Shown here: positions 46,081 to 57,499 of the stretch, piece after piece | Numbering within the stretch: the stretch's first letter is position 1 | Layout of the letters: each line of letters begins with the position of its first letter | Assembly (NCBI RefSeq): GCF_014805685.1 | Contig: NC_060907.1 | Location: 5,477,992-5,541,991, forward strand | DNA length: 64,000 nucleotides | Direction: 5' to 3' | Source: Silurus meridionalis | Taxonomy: Eukaryota > Chordata > Actinopteri > Siluriformes > Siluridae | Notes under the pieces: model-generated | What the model was told of the DNA's origin: nothing | What the model saw: the letters and a program-made list of their open reading frames with translations, nothing else | Databases searched by the model: none | Translations under genes and position numbers: made by a program

Positions 46081-46611
46081 CTATCTCTTTATCTCTTAGG
46101 GTACAAAAACCTATTTTCATTCTAACAGGGTTTTAGACTGATGATGGTCTTAATCTGTGTCCTAATGAACCAGCGTCACAAAGTATTTATTGATGGAGAC
46201 CTCAAGCCACTCTGGATAATGGGGCATCTGCCAAATCCTCTAAATGTGTCAGGATAAGGATGAGAATAATGTGAAACAAGAGCATGTTGACAACGAAAAC
46301 TAACAAACAAAAACAATCTGAAGTGCTGTAGGAGTATTTCAATGAGCGTTAGAGGTACATGTACATCAGAAAATGAAGACCTGTTTCAAATTATTTAAGA
46401 CTTAGAACAAATAGGAGACTTTTTAAAGCCTAAAATTTAGATTTTTTAATATTTGACTTTTTTTTTTTTACACTTTTAGATGCCACAGAAACCCTGTTCA
46501 ACTTTTCAAACGTGCGAACTGTTAAAAAACAATATTTTTGCTATCAGAAAGTTTTCGTAACAGGAAACCTGAGGATGTTGTGCCACAACTGTAAATACAG
46601 GAACTGCCTAA

Positions 46612-46665
46612 AGATACATTCTATGGACAAAAGTATTGGGACATCTGACCTTTCCCAGCAAAATG
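46612..46665 (+). mobile_element. Solo Tc1/mariner-type terminal repeat
   Basis: CTATGGACAAAAGTATTGGG followed by ACATCTGACC, the 5' end of the non-autonomous family without its body. Confidence 0.45.
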
Positions 46666-46927
46666 TTACTACAAAGTTAGAGGCAAACAGTTGAATAACA
46701 CGTCTTTAAACGTTGTAGCGTAAAATTTATTAAACAGCACCGACATTCGCAAAAAAAACCAAAAACAACTAATGTTTAAATAGAAAGATGGACACTCAAC
46801 CAATGAAAGACACAAGATGAAATTTTTTACTTTTTTCCCTTCCAATTTTTACATTCTCATTTGGTCATTGTGCAATTTTCCATTTCCATGTCCTAATTTC
46901 CTGTTATTACTTGTAAATTTGTTTTCG

Positions 46928-46933
46928 TTTATT
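46928..46933 (-). terminator. Polyadenylation signal for the minus-strand exon at 46973
   Basis: TTTATT on the plus strand is AATAAA on the minus strand, 40 bases after the TGA of that exon. Confidence 0.4.
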
Positions 46934-46972
46934 GTTGGAAATCAATGTGTTTTTACCTGCAGTTGTTTTTCC

Positions 46973-47129
46973 TCAGGAGGCGGTGTCGACGATCCTGCCA
47001 TCCAGTCGTACGAGCCTCTCCCGGCCGGACCGAATTTCATCCAGCTGCTCTGTGGAATCTTTCTCATTCTTTTTTGCCCGATAAATCAGGACCCAGTGCA
47101 GAAATATAACCCCACAAAAAAACAAACAC
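46973..47129 (-). CDS. Putative terminal exon of a small membrane protein
   Basis: A minus-strand exon from a good acceptor (ACTTTTCCTGTAG before 47129), phase 1, to TGA: 51 residues. It opens with a transmembrane segment (CLFFCGVIFLHWVLIY), then a basic stop-transfer run (RAKK) and a charged tail (LDEIRSGRERLVRLDG). GC-rich codons stand out from the AT-rich flanks. The plus strand across the same bases also has a fine acceptor (46975-46976) and an open frame (VDDPAIQSYEPLPAGPNF), so strand is not certain; the positive-inside topology and the nearby minus-strand poly(A) signal favour minus. Family not recognised, 5' exons not found. Confidence 0.4.
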
Positions 47130-47409
47130 CTACAGGAAAAGTCTCTCTGAAAGACTCCGAGACATTTAAGAGAGAAGACTGTTGAGGAGGTTGTGTCTCG
47201 AATCTGAGAGGAATCGGTTAAGCTTGTACCATGTAAACAGTCTCTCACATGCTAACACGTGCAGATAAACAGATTTGCAGCTGGCCTAGTTTTAATAGAG
47301 AGGGGGTGAGGAAAAGATGGATAAGCTATGCCAATCAACGGCACAGATGATAGAGCACGTGGAGTTGACGGTTTGAGGGATAATTAAAATGCTAAGCACC
47401 CTCTTTCTC

Positions 47410-47452
<43 letters not shown>
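47410..47452. repeat. (GT)n microsatellite
   Basis: About 21 GT units. Confidence 0.95.
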
Positions 47453-47456
<4 letters not shown>

Positions 47457-47639
47457 TCTAGGCCAAAACAAACAGATGTTGAAGGAGTTTTGAAAGACGA
47501 GATTAGTGGACTTCTCAGGGTAAATATTTATTGTGCAAAACATGAACTCATCAAACTAAGTAGCACATCTGTCCTTCAGTTATACCAGGGGCCTTCACTT
47601 CCATCCTATGCACTGAGTTAACAGTAAAAACTGTGTTTC

Positions 47640-48003
47640 CCATCATCCAGTGGACCTTTATGTTTAGTCTCAGGTGTCTGTTCACACCAGTGAGCTGACG
47701 AGGCCTTGGGTGCTGTCAGTAATCACATTCATCCCAAAGGTGTTCAAAAGCTTTAGAACTATATGGCAGGAGATCCTCCATGTCCTCCAAACAATGTAAA
47801 GCAGATCTTTATGGAGCTGGCTTTGTGCACAGGGACATTGTCATGCTGGAACATTTTTCCAACGAATAAAATATTTCATGCTACTGCATCCAAAGAAGTC
47901 CAATCCAATTGTGTGCCTCCAGGTTTGTGGTAACCGTTTGGTGAAGAACCACATATGACTGGAAAAGTCAGGTGCCCCCAATTTTTTCCATATATAGTGT
48001 AGT
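47640..48003 (+). mobile_element. Non-autonomous Tc1/mariner-type element copy
   Basis: GACATTGTCATGCTGGAACA, GTGTGCCTCCAGGTTTGTGG and CCATATATAGTGTAG at the end. Confidence 0.6.
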
Positions 48004-48079
48004 TCTTACAGAGGTAGATGCAGATAAATTTAAATATAGACACCAGTCATTGAACACTAACATAAACTGCAAAAGTTAA

Positions 48080-48490
48080 GGCTTATATACAGTATCTAAC
48101 AAAAGTAAATGCACCCCTCACATTTCAGCAACCATTTTATTAAATGTTCTCAGGGGACAATATTATAGAAATGAAACATGGCCTTTTCTACCCGGAACGG
48201 GCCTCGCAAGGGTCGACCAAAGAAGTCGAGTCCTCGTGCTGTGCGACAGGTGCAAAAAACAGCCGCATGAGTGATGTATTTCTTTAGAGGTTGCAGAAGG
48301 TCCACTCATCAGTGCTCAGACCACACGCCGCACACTGCAACAAGTCGGTTTGCACGGACTTCATCCCAGAAGGAGAATGAATTGAGAATGAACCATGTCC
48401 TGTGGTTTGATGAGACTAAGATAAACTTGTTTGGCTCAGATAGTGTCCAGCATGTGTGGTGACACCCTGGTGACGAGTACCAAGAACTCT
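48080..48490 (+). mobile_element. Tc1-like relic (DD34E-type family), 5' part
   Basis: Starts CAAAAGTAAATGCACCCCTC; then the decayed transposase N-half around GAGTCCTCGTGCTGTGCGAC, as at 5165. Truncated by the element at 48498. Confidence 0.6.
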
Positions 48491-48497
48491 CATATGC

Positions 48498-48680
48498 AGT
48501 AATCCCCCATGTATCGTGGTGGTTACGTTCTGATACCGCCTGCGATAAACGAAAAACCGCGATGAACTGACGCCACCCCAAAAATGCTATTTTATGTATA
48601 CAGTACTGTATTACCATTTTACTTCATTAAATAATTAATTAATAATTAGAAACTTTATAAAAAACAGTTTCCTTGGTTGA
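48498..48680. mobile_element. Pogo/Tigger-type terminal fragment
   Basis: GTAATCCCCCATGTATCGTG and TGGTTACGTTCTGATACCGC resemble the 5' end of vertebrate Tigger-like elements. Confidence 0.45.
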
Positions 48681-48684
48681 TTTT

Positions 48685-49595
48685 GTAGGGCCAAATCTGA
48701 CATTTTAGACGCAGGAAACAATTGACGCCTTCCATTTCTATAATTACATTCGTTCACCTTTTTTCTTCCTTCCAACCAAATATTACAAACCCATAAAACT
48801 TTGTCTTCATGTATATATATATATATATGATTAGAATCATCTCATCTGCCTCATGAACACTGAGCCTTTATGAATTAAAAACCCAAATCCAGAGATAATG
48901 GAGGAATAGAATCACATCAAACTGATCCTTCACTAAGATTTCTTACTCTGAATCCATTACGTCAACTTACTCTCAAACACGGGACGGGTGTTTAGTCACA
49001 TTCGGCTGCTGATTATCAGTTTGATCTGCTTCACTTGATGTGTGTATTGTATGACGAGGCCTTATATATTATCTGGTTTTAAAGTAACTTCAGCCCAGGA
49101 ACAAATGGGATTTAAATTTAATTAGGTGATGAGTATCAGTGAAACGAGAATCTGCCACATCTGAGCGCATATGGCGTCCCTGACCCTGCGCAACAGAGCT
49201 GTTGTTTTCCTCACAGGGGATTTTTGTAGCTGCACGTACGACATATTGCACCAACACCAAAAAGCCTTGGATTGTGAAAGGGTTATTTGCATCAAATTGG
49301 AATTGCTTAACATTTATTGTGTATTACTAAATCTAGTGAACCCTGAGAGAAACCCTGATGTTTAAGGTTTATAAAGTGACTGTGCAGGTCCATGCTATTC
49401 ATTTATACAAAAACTTTGACATGGGATTATTTCTGACAGGAAATGACCTCCAACTGACATTACTTGCAGTTTGAGGTTGTTTGTTTCTCACTGCATGTGA
49501 TTTTTTTTTTATTGGTTTCTCGTCACATATGAACATACTGTGTTCTATGTTGCACACTTGTTAATATCATGAACAGCAGCCACTCTAATTCCTCT
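48685..49595. other. Intergenic sequence, nothing recognised
   Basis: No supported exon, RNA gene or repeat on either strand. Confidence 0.45.
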
Positions 49596-49599
49596 CAAC

Positions 49600-50375
49600 T
49601 GCTTCTCTTTTTCTACCCACCCAGAGGCATCCAGAGGTTGCGCCAGCTTCCATTGTGTCAAATCTCATGGACATTTTGGACTCTTAAAAAGAAAATGCTG
49701 ATTCCACAAACATCCCAAACCATCCAAAGATGTGCCAGCACCATTTCGTCCCACCTTAATGAAGATTTCTGACCTTCAAAGAGAAGATGAAGACCCCCAC
49801 AAGGATCCCGAGCCATCTAGAGCTGTACCAACTCCAGCTGGATCCCACTTTATTACGTTTGCAGACATTGGATTTCGAGGATAAACAACTTCTTAATCAA
49901 TCTTAAAAATAAACATCTACACGTGCAGTTTCTCAATCATCAAACATTTAAATGCTCTGGCATGGAGGAGTTGGTGTTGAATATATAATGATTTCAGATG
50001 TTGAGCTATTTTACTGCTTAGGAGCTCCTGGTTTCACAACTCCAACTGTCTGGAGAAGACTGTAGAAAGGACATTAGTCATAATCACACTCTCTGGAGCT
50101 CATGATATTTCTCACTCTCCGGTGTTTGTGATGTTTTAATGATTGAATAAGAATGAGATTTCCCTTTTGAGTCTGGTTCCTCTCAAGGTTTCTTCCTCAT
50201 ACCTTCTTCATCTAAGAGAGTTTTTCCTCACCACAGTTGCCCCAGGTTTGTTCACTGGGGATAAATACACATCAAGTTAAATATAAATGAATTTTTTTTG
50301 TATAATTCGTACATTCTGTAAAGCTGCTTTGAGATAATGTCCATTGTTTAAAGTGCTATAGAAATAAAATGGAAT
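49600..50375 (+). repeat. Dispersed 'GCTGCTTTGAGACAATG' family, longest copy
   Basis: About 775 bases. In order: GAGAAGATGAAGACCCCCAC, GATCCCGAGCCATCTAGAGC, TGGAGGAGTTGGTGTTGAAT, TGGTTCCTCTCAAGGTTTCT, AGTTTTTCCTCACCACAGTT, then GCTGCTTTGAGATAATGTCC and a GTGCTATAGAAATAAA end. Best template for the family. Confidence 0.7.
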
Positions 50376-50750
50376 CGAATAGAATTTAACATAATAGAAT
50401 TGAATTGAAATTGAATAGAATTGAATTGGCTCTCCAAGTTCAAGTGAAGAGAGAATTTCATGCAAACGCATCTGACTTCATGCAAACGAATTATGTGGCT
50501 CCAGATTTGTGTTTGGAGAAGAACTCGTGGTTCAATGGTTCAGATGTTGGACTTTTGATCGGAAGTTCATGAGTTGAAATGTAAATAATATGTGTGTAAA
50601 CTATCTCAAGTGTATTCACTCAGTAACCAGATTGCTTGAGGAGAAAGATTCTTCCTGAGTTATCCTCTGTTGGTCTTCAGCATGTTAAACATTTTTCTGA
50701 TGTGATTCATACTTTGGACCTGCTGATGTTTAAAAACTGTTTAATCTTGT

Positions 50751-50751
<1 letters not shown>

Positions 50752-50806
<55 letters not shown>
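50752..50806. repeat. (CA)n microsatellite
   Basis: About 27 CA units. Confidence 0.95.
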
Positions 50807-50808
<2 letters not shown>

Positions 50809-50809
50809 G

Positions 50810-51530
50810 CGAACAGGTTAATTTATTCAGAGGTCACATCCACATGTCTCCTCACATCTCCCCCAATACCAGACAGCTGCTGTAATCCTGTAAGAGGCTT
50901 AATATTCCGTTCTCCCAATCAATCTGAAAATAGACTGAAGGACGAGAAACAATTGCAAATATACAAAGGGGTATTTTTTATAGCCTCTGTTGTAAATGAA
51001 TTGAATAAACAAATGCACTATTGTAATATCACTTTGTAGAAAATTTCTTTTTTTGAACATCAAGAATGCACAATTTTACAAGCAATACGAATTTTTCCGG
51101 GTTTATAAAAAAAAATAATAATAAAAATAAAAAAGCGTAGATTTTTTTTTCATATTTTATTATACAAGATTACTGATGGTGAACCGGTGATATAGTGGGT
51201 CACTTTTCTGACTCGCAGCTCCAGCATCCCTGATTTGATCCTGATCTGGGGATTACTGTCTGTACCGAGTTTCTGTACATGTTCTCCTCGTGTCTGCGAC
51301 CCTGACCAGGATAAAGTGCTTATTGAAAGTGGGTGAGAGGACGTCTCAGCACGCAGGACATTGCAGTTTATCAAGTGGTCGAAAAGGAAAAAAAGTCCGT
51401 CATCCATGTCGATGATGTGATTTAAATATTTTTTTTGCTTCATTTAAAAAAAAAAATGTGCAACTGGAAACTTCACACTTTTTTATCCTTGTGTTTTTGC
51501 ATTTATTTTTATAAAAAAGTATTCAAAAAT
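50810..51530. other. Intergenic AT-rich sequence
   Basis: No recognised feature. Confidence 0.45.
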
Positions 51531-51539
51531 TGCAACTGG

Positions 51540-53305
51540 AAGCTTCTGTCACCGAAACAAATTGCTTGTAAGTGCAAACACGCCAACAGAAGGCAGCACG
51601 AGGCTGCACGCACAGTCACAGGGAGCGCCAACCTTCATAAGTCAGTGCTTCCTGTCCTATGTACATCGGGGGCTGTGCAACTGGTGCTATTCTGACCACG
51701 TGTGCACCCTGTCACCGAGCTCTCCTCACACGTGAAACAACATGATCTTGCTTCCGCAACCGCTCTACTCGAAAGATTTGGTTTCTGCGGATTTCACCCT
51801 CTTCCTGAAGATGAAGATCCAGCTTGGAATTTTACACCTTTCCGGCGCGAATTGCAGAAGGTGCTTGACACTAGAGCTGCAACAGCTAATCGATAAAATC
51901 GATATTAATCGATAATAAAATTAATTGTCAACGAACGCCGTTATAGATTAGTTGGGCTGCTCAAGTTACAGGTTTGTTTAATGGCAAGATAACACTACCT
52001 CTTGTGAAAATGCCGGACAGTACAGAGTCAATCGGCACCAGGAAAAATTGTGCGTCCCAAGTCATCTAAGGCATTGGAGCATTTTATATTAAACGCAACA
52101 AAGAAAACTGTACCTGCAGGTCATACAAAGCGGAGCTTGTGTTGGATGGAAGTACCAAAGTGAAGCACGAGTACGTGAAAAGAAAACACAGTGGTGTCAC
52201 GGATGAAGGCGAAACATCAGCACGGTAAGCAACAACTGTAGAATCCTCATCATGTGAAAATGTTACAGTTTGTTAACTTCGGGACAGTCGCGCTGGATCT
52301 GTTCTGGTAGGACTCACGAGCATCAGGTTGTACAATCAGTTCTCACGCGACTTGATGGATTCAATTAAACAGTGCGAACAAACACAAAATCTAAAAACAG
52401 CAAATAACAGCAGCAGTAAACGATCACATTTTTGCTCATTGTTGTGGTTTTCAGCAAATAATTATGTATTTATACACCAATGTATATTTTATCCTTTTTT
52501 TATCAAGTCTGTTTGCTGCCTTTCTCCGTTCCATTCTCTTTTTATAGCATGTGTCTACTACAACAGTAACTTCTCTGTTTTCAGACGTGATTTATTGCGG
52601 CTTTACTACGTTCAAATGCTTGTTTTTAATGTTTGTATATTTAGTTTATGTAGATATCATTTCAGTGTTAACAATCATTTAATTTGTAACTAAATTATAT
52701 CTTCTAGATGCTTATATATTCACAACTGAACAAAATGTCTGTATTTTTGTAAACAAAAATTGTCAAAACAATGTTATATTTTATATAAGGTTTTTTTTTT
52801 TTACATAGCAGTCAACGTGGCATCTGCAAAATACAATACAAATGTTGATTTACACAAATTGCTTCCCGTTGCATATTTAAATGCTGTTTTGTTTTTTTTT
52901 GTTTTTTTTACAGAAGGAAAAAACCCAGCATAAGTGAATTTGCAAACGAAAAATCCCCCATGCACTGGTCAACAAGCAGCTACTATAAGCGTTCAAATGT
53001 CTAAAATAAAGATCGATACTCTCAAAATGTGGATTTGGCATTTTATAAGTCCACTTTTATACAAAAATACCCTGGGTTTTATATAGTTATAATAAACAAA
53101 ACATAATTTTACAACAATTCTTCTATCCGATTAATCGAGGAAAAATAATCGTCCGATTAATCAAAAGAATTGTTAACTGCAGCTCTTCATGACACACTTT
53201 GAAAAGATTTCTAGGACACGTATCCTGTGCCGGAACGCTGGGGGCGCTGTAATGCTGTGCAAGGGGACTGTTTTAAAGGTGATTGTGATTGTACTCCAAT
53301 TATAG
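51540..53305 (+). mobile_element. Mariner-like transposon relic interrupted by a hAT element
   Basis: The C-terminal part of a mariner-type transposase is split in two: ADFTLFLKMKI and then ELQKVLDT (to 51871), resuming after 53188 as KDF.DTYPVPERWGRCNAVQ and KGDCD. Frameshifts and stops are present. Joined across the insertion the order of motifs is that expected for mariner. Confidence 0.55.
51872..53187 (+). mobile_element. hAT element with degenerate BED finger, non-autonomous
   Basis: Ends TAGAGCTGCAACAGCTAATC (left) and, reversed, AAGAGCTGCAGTTAACAATT (right); AT-rich subterminal ATCGAT-type repeats on both sides. The flanks CTTGACAC (51864-51871) and CATGACAC (53188-53195) match 7 of 8, the 8-bp target duplication expected of hAT. 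Inside at about 52105-52230 a frame reads NCTCRSYKAELVLDGS and KHEYVKRKHSG, a BED zinc finger in which one Cys appears lost. The rest of the transposase is absent. Confidence 0.7.
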
Positions 53306-53309
53306 AATA

Positions 53310-53311
<2 letters not shown>

Positions 53312-53364
<53 letters not shown>

Positions 53365-53381
53365 ATATATATATATATATA
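53312..53381. repeat. Compound (CT)n(TA)n microsatellite
   Basis: CT 53312-53362, TA 53363-53381. Confidence 0.95.
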
Positions 53382-53514
53382 ATTAAAAAGTTGATTTAAT
53401 TTAGTAATATAATACAAAAAGTGAAACATGTATATTATATAGATTCATCACACACAGACCGATATATTTCAAGTGTTTTGCTTATTTCTTTCAATTATTA
53501 TGATTTTAGTTTAC

Positions 53515-54765
53515 AGCTAATAAAAACCCAAAATTCTGTATCTCTGAAAATTAGAATATTGTTAAAAAGTCGAATATTGTACACTCGTGGCGTCTCACTC
53601 TAATCAGCTTATTAAATCCAAACACCTGCAAAGGTTCCCTGAGCCTTTAAATGGTGTCTCAGTCTGGTTCAGGCTCCACAATCATGGGGAAGACTGCTGA
53701 CTTGACAGTTGTCCAAAAGACGATCATTGACACCCTGCACATGGAAGATGAGACACAAAAGGTCATCGCTAAAGAAGCTGCTGTTCACAGACTTCTGTAT
53801 CCAAGCACATTCATGGAAAGTTGAATGGAAGGAAATAATGTGGTAGAAAAAGGTGAAACGAAGCAGAATTTGGGGAGATTCACAGAAAGTGGACTGCAGC
53901 TGGAGTCAATGCTTTAAGAGCCTCCACGCACAGACGTATCCATATGCTACAGCTGATGCGTTCCTCATGTCGAGCAGCTCCTGAACCAGAGACAACGTCA
54001 GAGGTGTCTTACCTGCGCAAAGGACAAAAAGGACTGGACTTTTGCTTAGTGGGCCAAAGCCATCTTTTCAAAAGAAAGGAAAGAAAATTTTGCATTTCAT
54101 TTGCATTTCACTTGGAAATCTAAATCCCAGAGTCTGGAAGAAGAAGAGAGGAGAGGCACAGAATTCAAGTTGTTTGAGGTCTACTTTGCACAGTCAGTGG
54201 TGGTTTGGGGAGTCATGTCATCTGCTGGTGTTGGTCCACTGTGTTTTATCAGGTCCAAGGTAAGCACAGCCGTCTACCAGGACGTGTTAGAGTGCTTCAT
54301 GCTTCCCTCTGCTGACCAGCTTTATGAAGATGGTGATTTCATTTTCCAGCAGGATTTGGCACCTGCCCACCCTTCCCAAAGCACTAAAGGTTGGTTCAAT
54401 GACCATGGTGTTGGTGTGGTGACTGGCCAGCAAACTCACCAGACCAGAACCCCATAGCGAATCTGTGGTATTGTCAAGAGGAAAATGAGAAACAAGAGAC
54501 CAAAAAATGCAGATGAGCTGAAGGCCACTGTCTAAGAAACCTGGGTTTTAATACCACCTCAGCAGTGCCACAGACTGATCACCTCCATGCCACGCCGAAA
54601 TGAGGCAGTAATTAAAGCAAAAGGAGCCTCTACCAAGTATTGAGTACATATACAGTAAATGAACATACTTTCCAGAAGACCAACAATTCACTAAAAATGT
54701 GTTTTTGATTAGACTTATGAAGTATTCTCATTATTTTAGAGAAAGTGAATTGGTGGGTTTTTGTT
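53515..54765 (+). mobile_element. Tc1-like transposon, decayed full-length copy
   Basis: Ends near AATTAGAATATTGTTAAAAA (left) and AGTATTCTCATTATTTTAGA (right). Transposase pieces: VVWGVMSSAGVGPLCF, DFIFQQDLAPAH (second Asp), and after a break RNKRPKNADELKATV and MPRRNEAVIKAKG. The PDLNPIE block with the Glu is destroyed by a stop and frameshift. Inactive. Confidence 0.65.
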
Positions 54766-54899
54766 AAATAGAATTATAGATTGAGTTCTAACTCGAATCA
54801 GTGTAGTGAAGTGAATACATGAATCACACCAATCAGTTTAAAGCACACGACTCCTACTACCGTGAACGATGCAGGTGCGCATGCGCACACGCCCAGGTG

Positions 54900-55060
54900 T
54901 GCTATTCATTTTATTTTCAATTAATTTTTATTTGTATTGCGCTTTAAACAATAAACATTGTATCAAAGCAGCTTAACACAGATAATGTGTTGATAAAATG
55001 AATAAGATGTTCTTTATAAGTGTAAGTTTGTCCCTGATGAACGAGCCTGTTGGTGCTACC
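54900..55060 (-). repeat. Dispersed 'GCTGCTTTGAGACAATG' family fragment
   Basis: TTTATTTGTATTGCGCTTTA and AACATTGTATCAAAGCAGC; stops at the CpG-rich promoter. Confidence 0.55.
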
Positions 55061-55417
55061 TGTTGATTGTATCCTGTGCCGGTGTGCACGCGGAAGTGAG
55101 GCAACGTGACCCGCGTGGATTCGTTTCCTTGTTCATCATCAGCACTGAGACAGAGCGCAGCCAGAGCCGGACTGAGAGCTTCAGCTGAGGGCCGGCCCTC
55201 CCCACGCCCACCCCACGCCGCTCCACGCCTCTCCACGCCTCCTGCCCCACCGAACGCGAACACATCACAGCGATTCTCTGCCGCTTCTGCACCGGCTTTC
55301 ACTCGCATCTTCTCCAGATGGATTAATCCGAGTTTTTCCCACTGTGGCTGATTTATGGATTGAGAGGAAACCCATGAATCCATAAGTGAACTGATCTGTG
55401 ATCTTCAGCTTGGCACC
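55060..55417 (+). promoter_or_regulatory. CpG island promoter and 5' UTR of an unidentified gene
   Basis: A GC-rich, CpG-dense block (about 55070-55320) in AT-rich surroundings. GCGGAAGTG at 55090-55098 is an ETS/GABP-type site; repeated CCACGCC boxes lie at 55200-55245. No TATA box. It leads into the signal-peptide exon. Confidence 0.6.
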
Positions 55418-55490
55418 ATGCGGACTCACATGTGGGGGGTCTTCTGTGTATTTACTGCCCTCACTTTACTGAGCACAATCACACAGGCTG
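55418..55490 (+). CDS. First coding exon of an unidentified secreted or membrane protein
   Basis: ATG in a fair Kozak context (GCACCATGC) opens MRTHMWGVFCVFTALTLLST, then ITQA, a canonical signal peptide, and ends phase 1 at a perfect donor (GTGAGTAAC from 55491). Phase-1 exit from a signal-peptide exon is typical of genes whose next exon starts an Ig, CUB or similar module. No fitting second exon was found before the window end, so the gene continues to the right across a long intron. The family cannot be named from 24 residues. Confidence 0.6.
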
Positions 55491-55499
55491 GTGAGTAAC

Positions 55500-57272
55500 A
55501 AACTCCACATACACTCCACACACACACACTTCACATACACTCCACACACATACACTCCATACACACTCCACACACACTTCACATACACTACTCCACACAC
55601 ATACACTCCATACACACTTCACATACACTACTCCACACACACTTCACATACACTACTCCACACACTTCACATACACTACTCCACACTTCACATACTACTC
55701 ACACACACACTTCACATACACTACTCCACACACACTTCACATACACTACTCCACACACATACATTCCACACACACTTTACATATACTATTCCACACATAC
55801 ACTCCATACGCACTTCACATACACTACTCCACACACTTCACACACACTACTCCACACACACTTCACATACACTACTCACACACACTTCATATACACTACT
55901 CCACACACATACACTACTCCACACACACTTTACATATACTATTCCACACACATACACTCCATACGCACTTCACATACACTACTCCACACACACTTCACAT
56001 ACACTACTCCACACACACTTCACATACACTACTCCACACACACTTTACATATACTATTCCACACACATACACTCCATACGCACTTCACATACACTACTCC
56101 ACACACACTTCACATACACTACTCCACACACACTTCACATACACTACTCCACACACACTTTACATATACTATTCACACACATACACTCCATACGCACTTC
56201 ACATACACTACTCCACACACACTTCACATACACTACTCCACACACACTTTACATATACTATTCCACACACATACACTCCATACACTTCACATACTACTCC
56301 ACACACTTCACATACACTACTCCACACACACTTTACATATACTATTCCACACACATACACTCCATACGCACTTCACATACACTACTCCACACACTTCACA
56401 TACACTACTCCACACACACTTTACATATACTATTCCACACACATACACTCCATACGCACTTCACATACACTACTCCACACACACTTCACATACACTACTC
56501 CACACACATACATTCCACACACACTTTATATATACTATTCCACACACATACACTCCATACGCACTTCACATACACTACTCCACACACACTTCACATACAC
56601 TACTCCACACACACTTCACATACACTACTCCACACACACTTCACATACACTACTCACACACACTTTACATATACTATTCCACACACATACACTCCATACG
56701 CACTTCACATACACTACTCCACACACACTTCACATACACTACTCCACACACACTTTACATATACTATTCCACACACACACTCCATACGCACTTCACATAC
56801 ACTACTCCACACACACTTCACATACACTACTCCACACACACTTCACACACTACTCCACACACACTTCACATACACTACTCCACACACACACTTTACATAT
56901 ACTATTCACACACATACACTCACACACACTTCACATACACTACTCCACACACACACTTCACATACACTACTCCACACACACTTTACATATACTATTCCAC
57001 ACACATACACTCCATACGCACTTCACATACACTACTCCACACACACTTCACATACACTACTCCACACACACTTTACATATACTATTCCACACACATACAC
57101 TCCATACGCACTTCACATACACTACTCCACACACACTTCACATACACTACTCCACACACATACATTCCACACACACTTTACATATACTATTCCACACACA
57201 TACACTCCACACACACTTCACATACACTATTCCACACACATACACTCCACACACATACACTCCTCATACACT

Positions 57273-57313
<41 letters not shown>
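55500..57313. repeat. CA-rich satellite at the start of intron 1
   Basis: 1.8 kb built from short modules (CACACTTCACATACACTACTC; CACACTTTACATATACTATTC; CACATACACTCCATACG) arranged in a higher-order repeat of roughly 90-120 bases, for example from 55930 and again from 56040, 56160, 56260. It begins about 10 bases after the donor at 55491 and ends in a pure CA run (57270-57313). A 640-codon open frame across it is a period artefact. Confidence 0.9.
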
Positions 57314-57318
<5 letters not shown>

Positions 57319-57385
57319 TCCAAGTTCTATTTAGAAACCTTCATCTGTCCTACCTGATGACATTGTCTGTTTATGCAATATCATT

Positions 57386-57407
57386 ACAGACAGACAGACA
57401 GACAGAC

Positions 57408-57480
<73 letters not shown>
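57386..57480. repeat. (GACA)n(GATA)n microsatellite
   Basis: GACA 57386-57410, then GATA 57411-57480, the classic compound seen on vertebrate chromosomes. Confidence 0.95.
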
Positions 57481-57499
57481 CACACGTTTTGTGAGTGAA

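Noticed and set aside
45552..46136. Overlapping frames on both strands in the second minisatellite
   Set aside because: Period artefacts as at 18.5 kb.
53230..53250. GGGGGCGCTG as a further CTCF site
   Set aside because: The left half of the core does not match.
54973..55383. 136-codon minus-strand frame over the CpG island
   Set aside because: GC-rich DNA lacks stops by chance; the promoter elements and the signal-peptide exon support plus-strand transcription, and the frame matches no family.
55491..57413. 640-codon plus-strand frame rich in HTSHTLLHTHF
   Set aside because: Pure CA-rich satellite; it is open because the modules lack stops in that frame, and it lies in an intron just after a splice donor.
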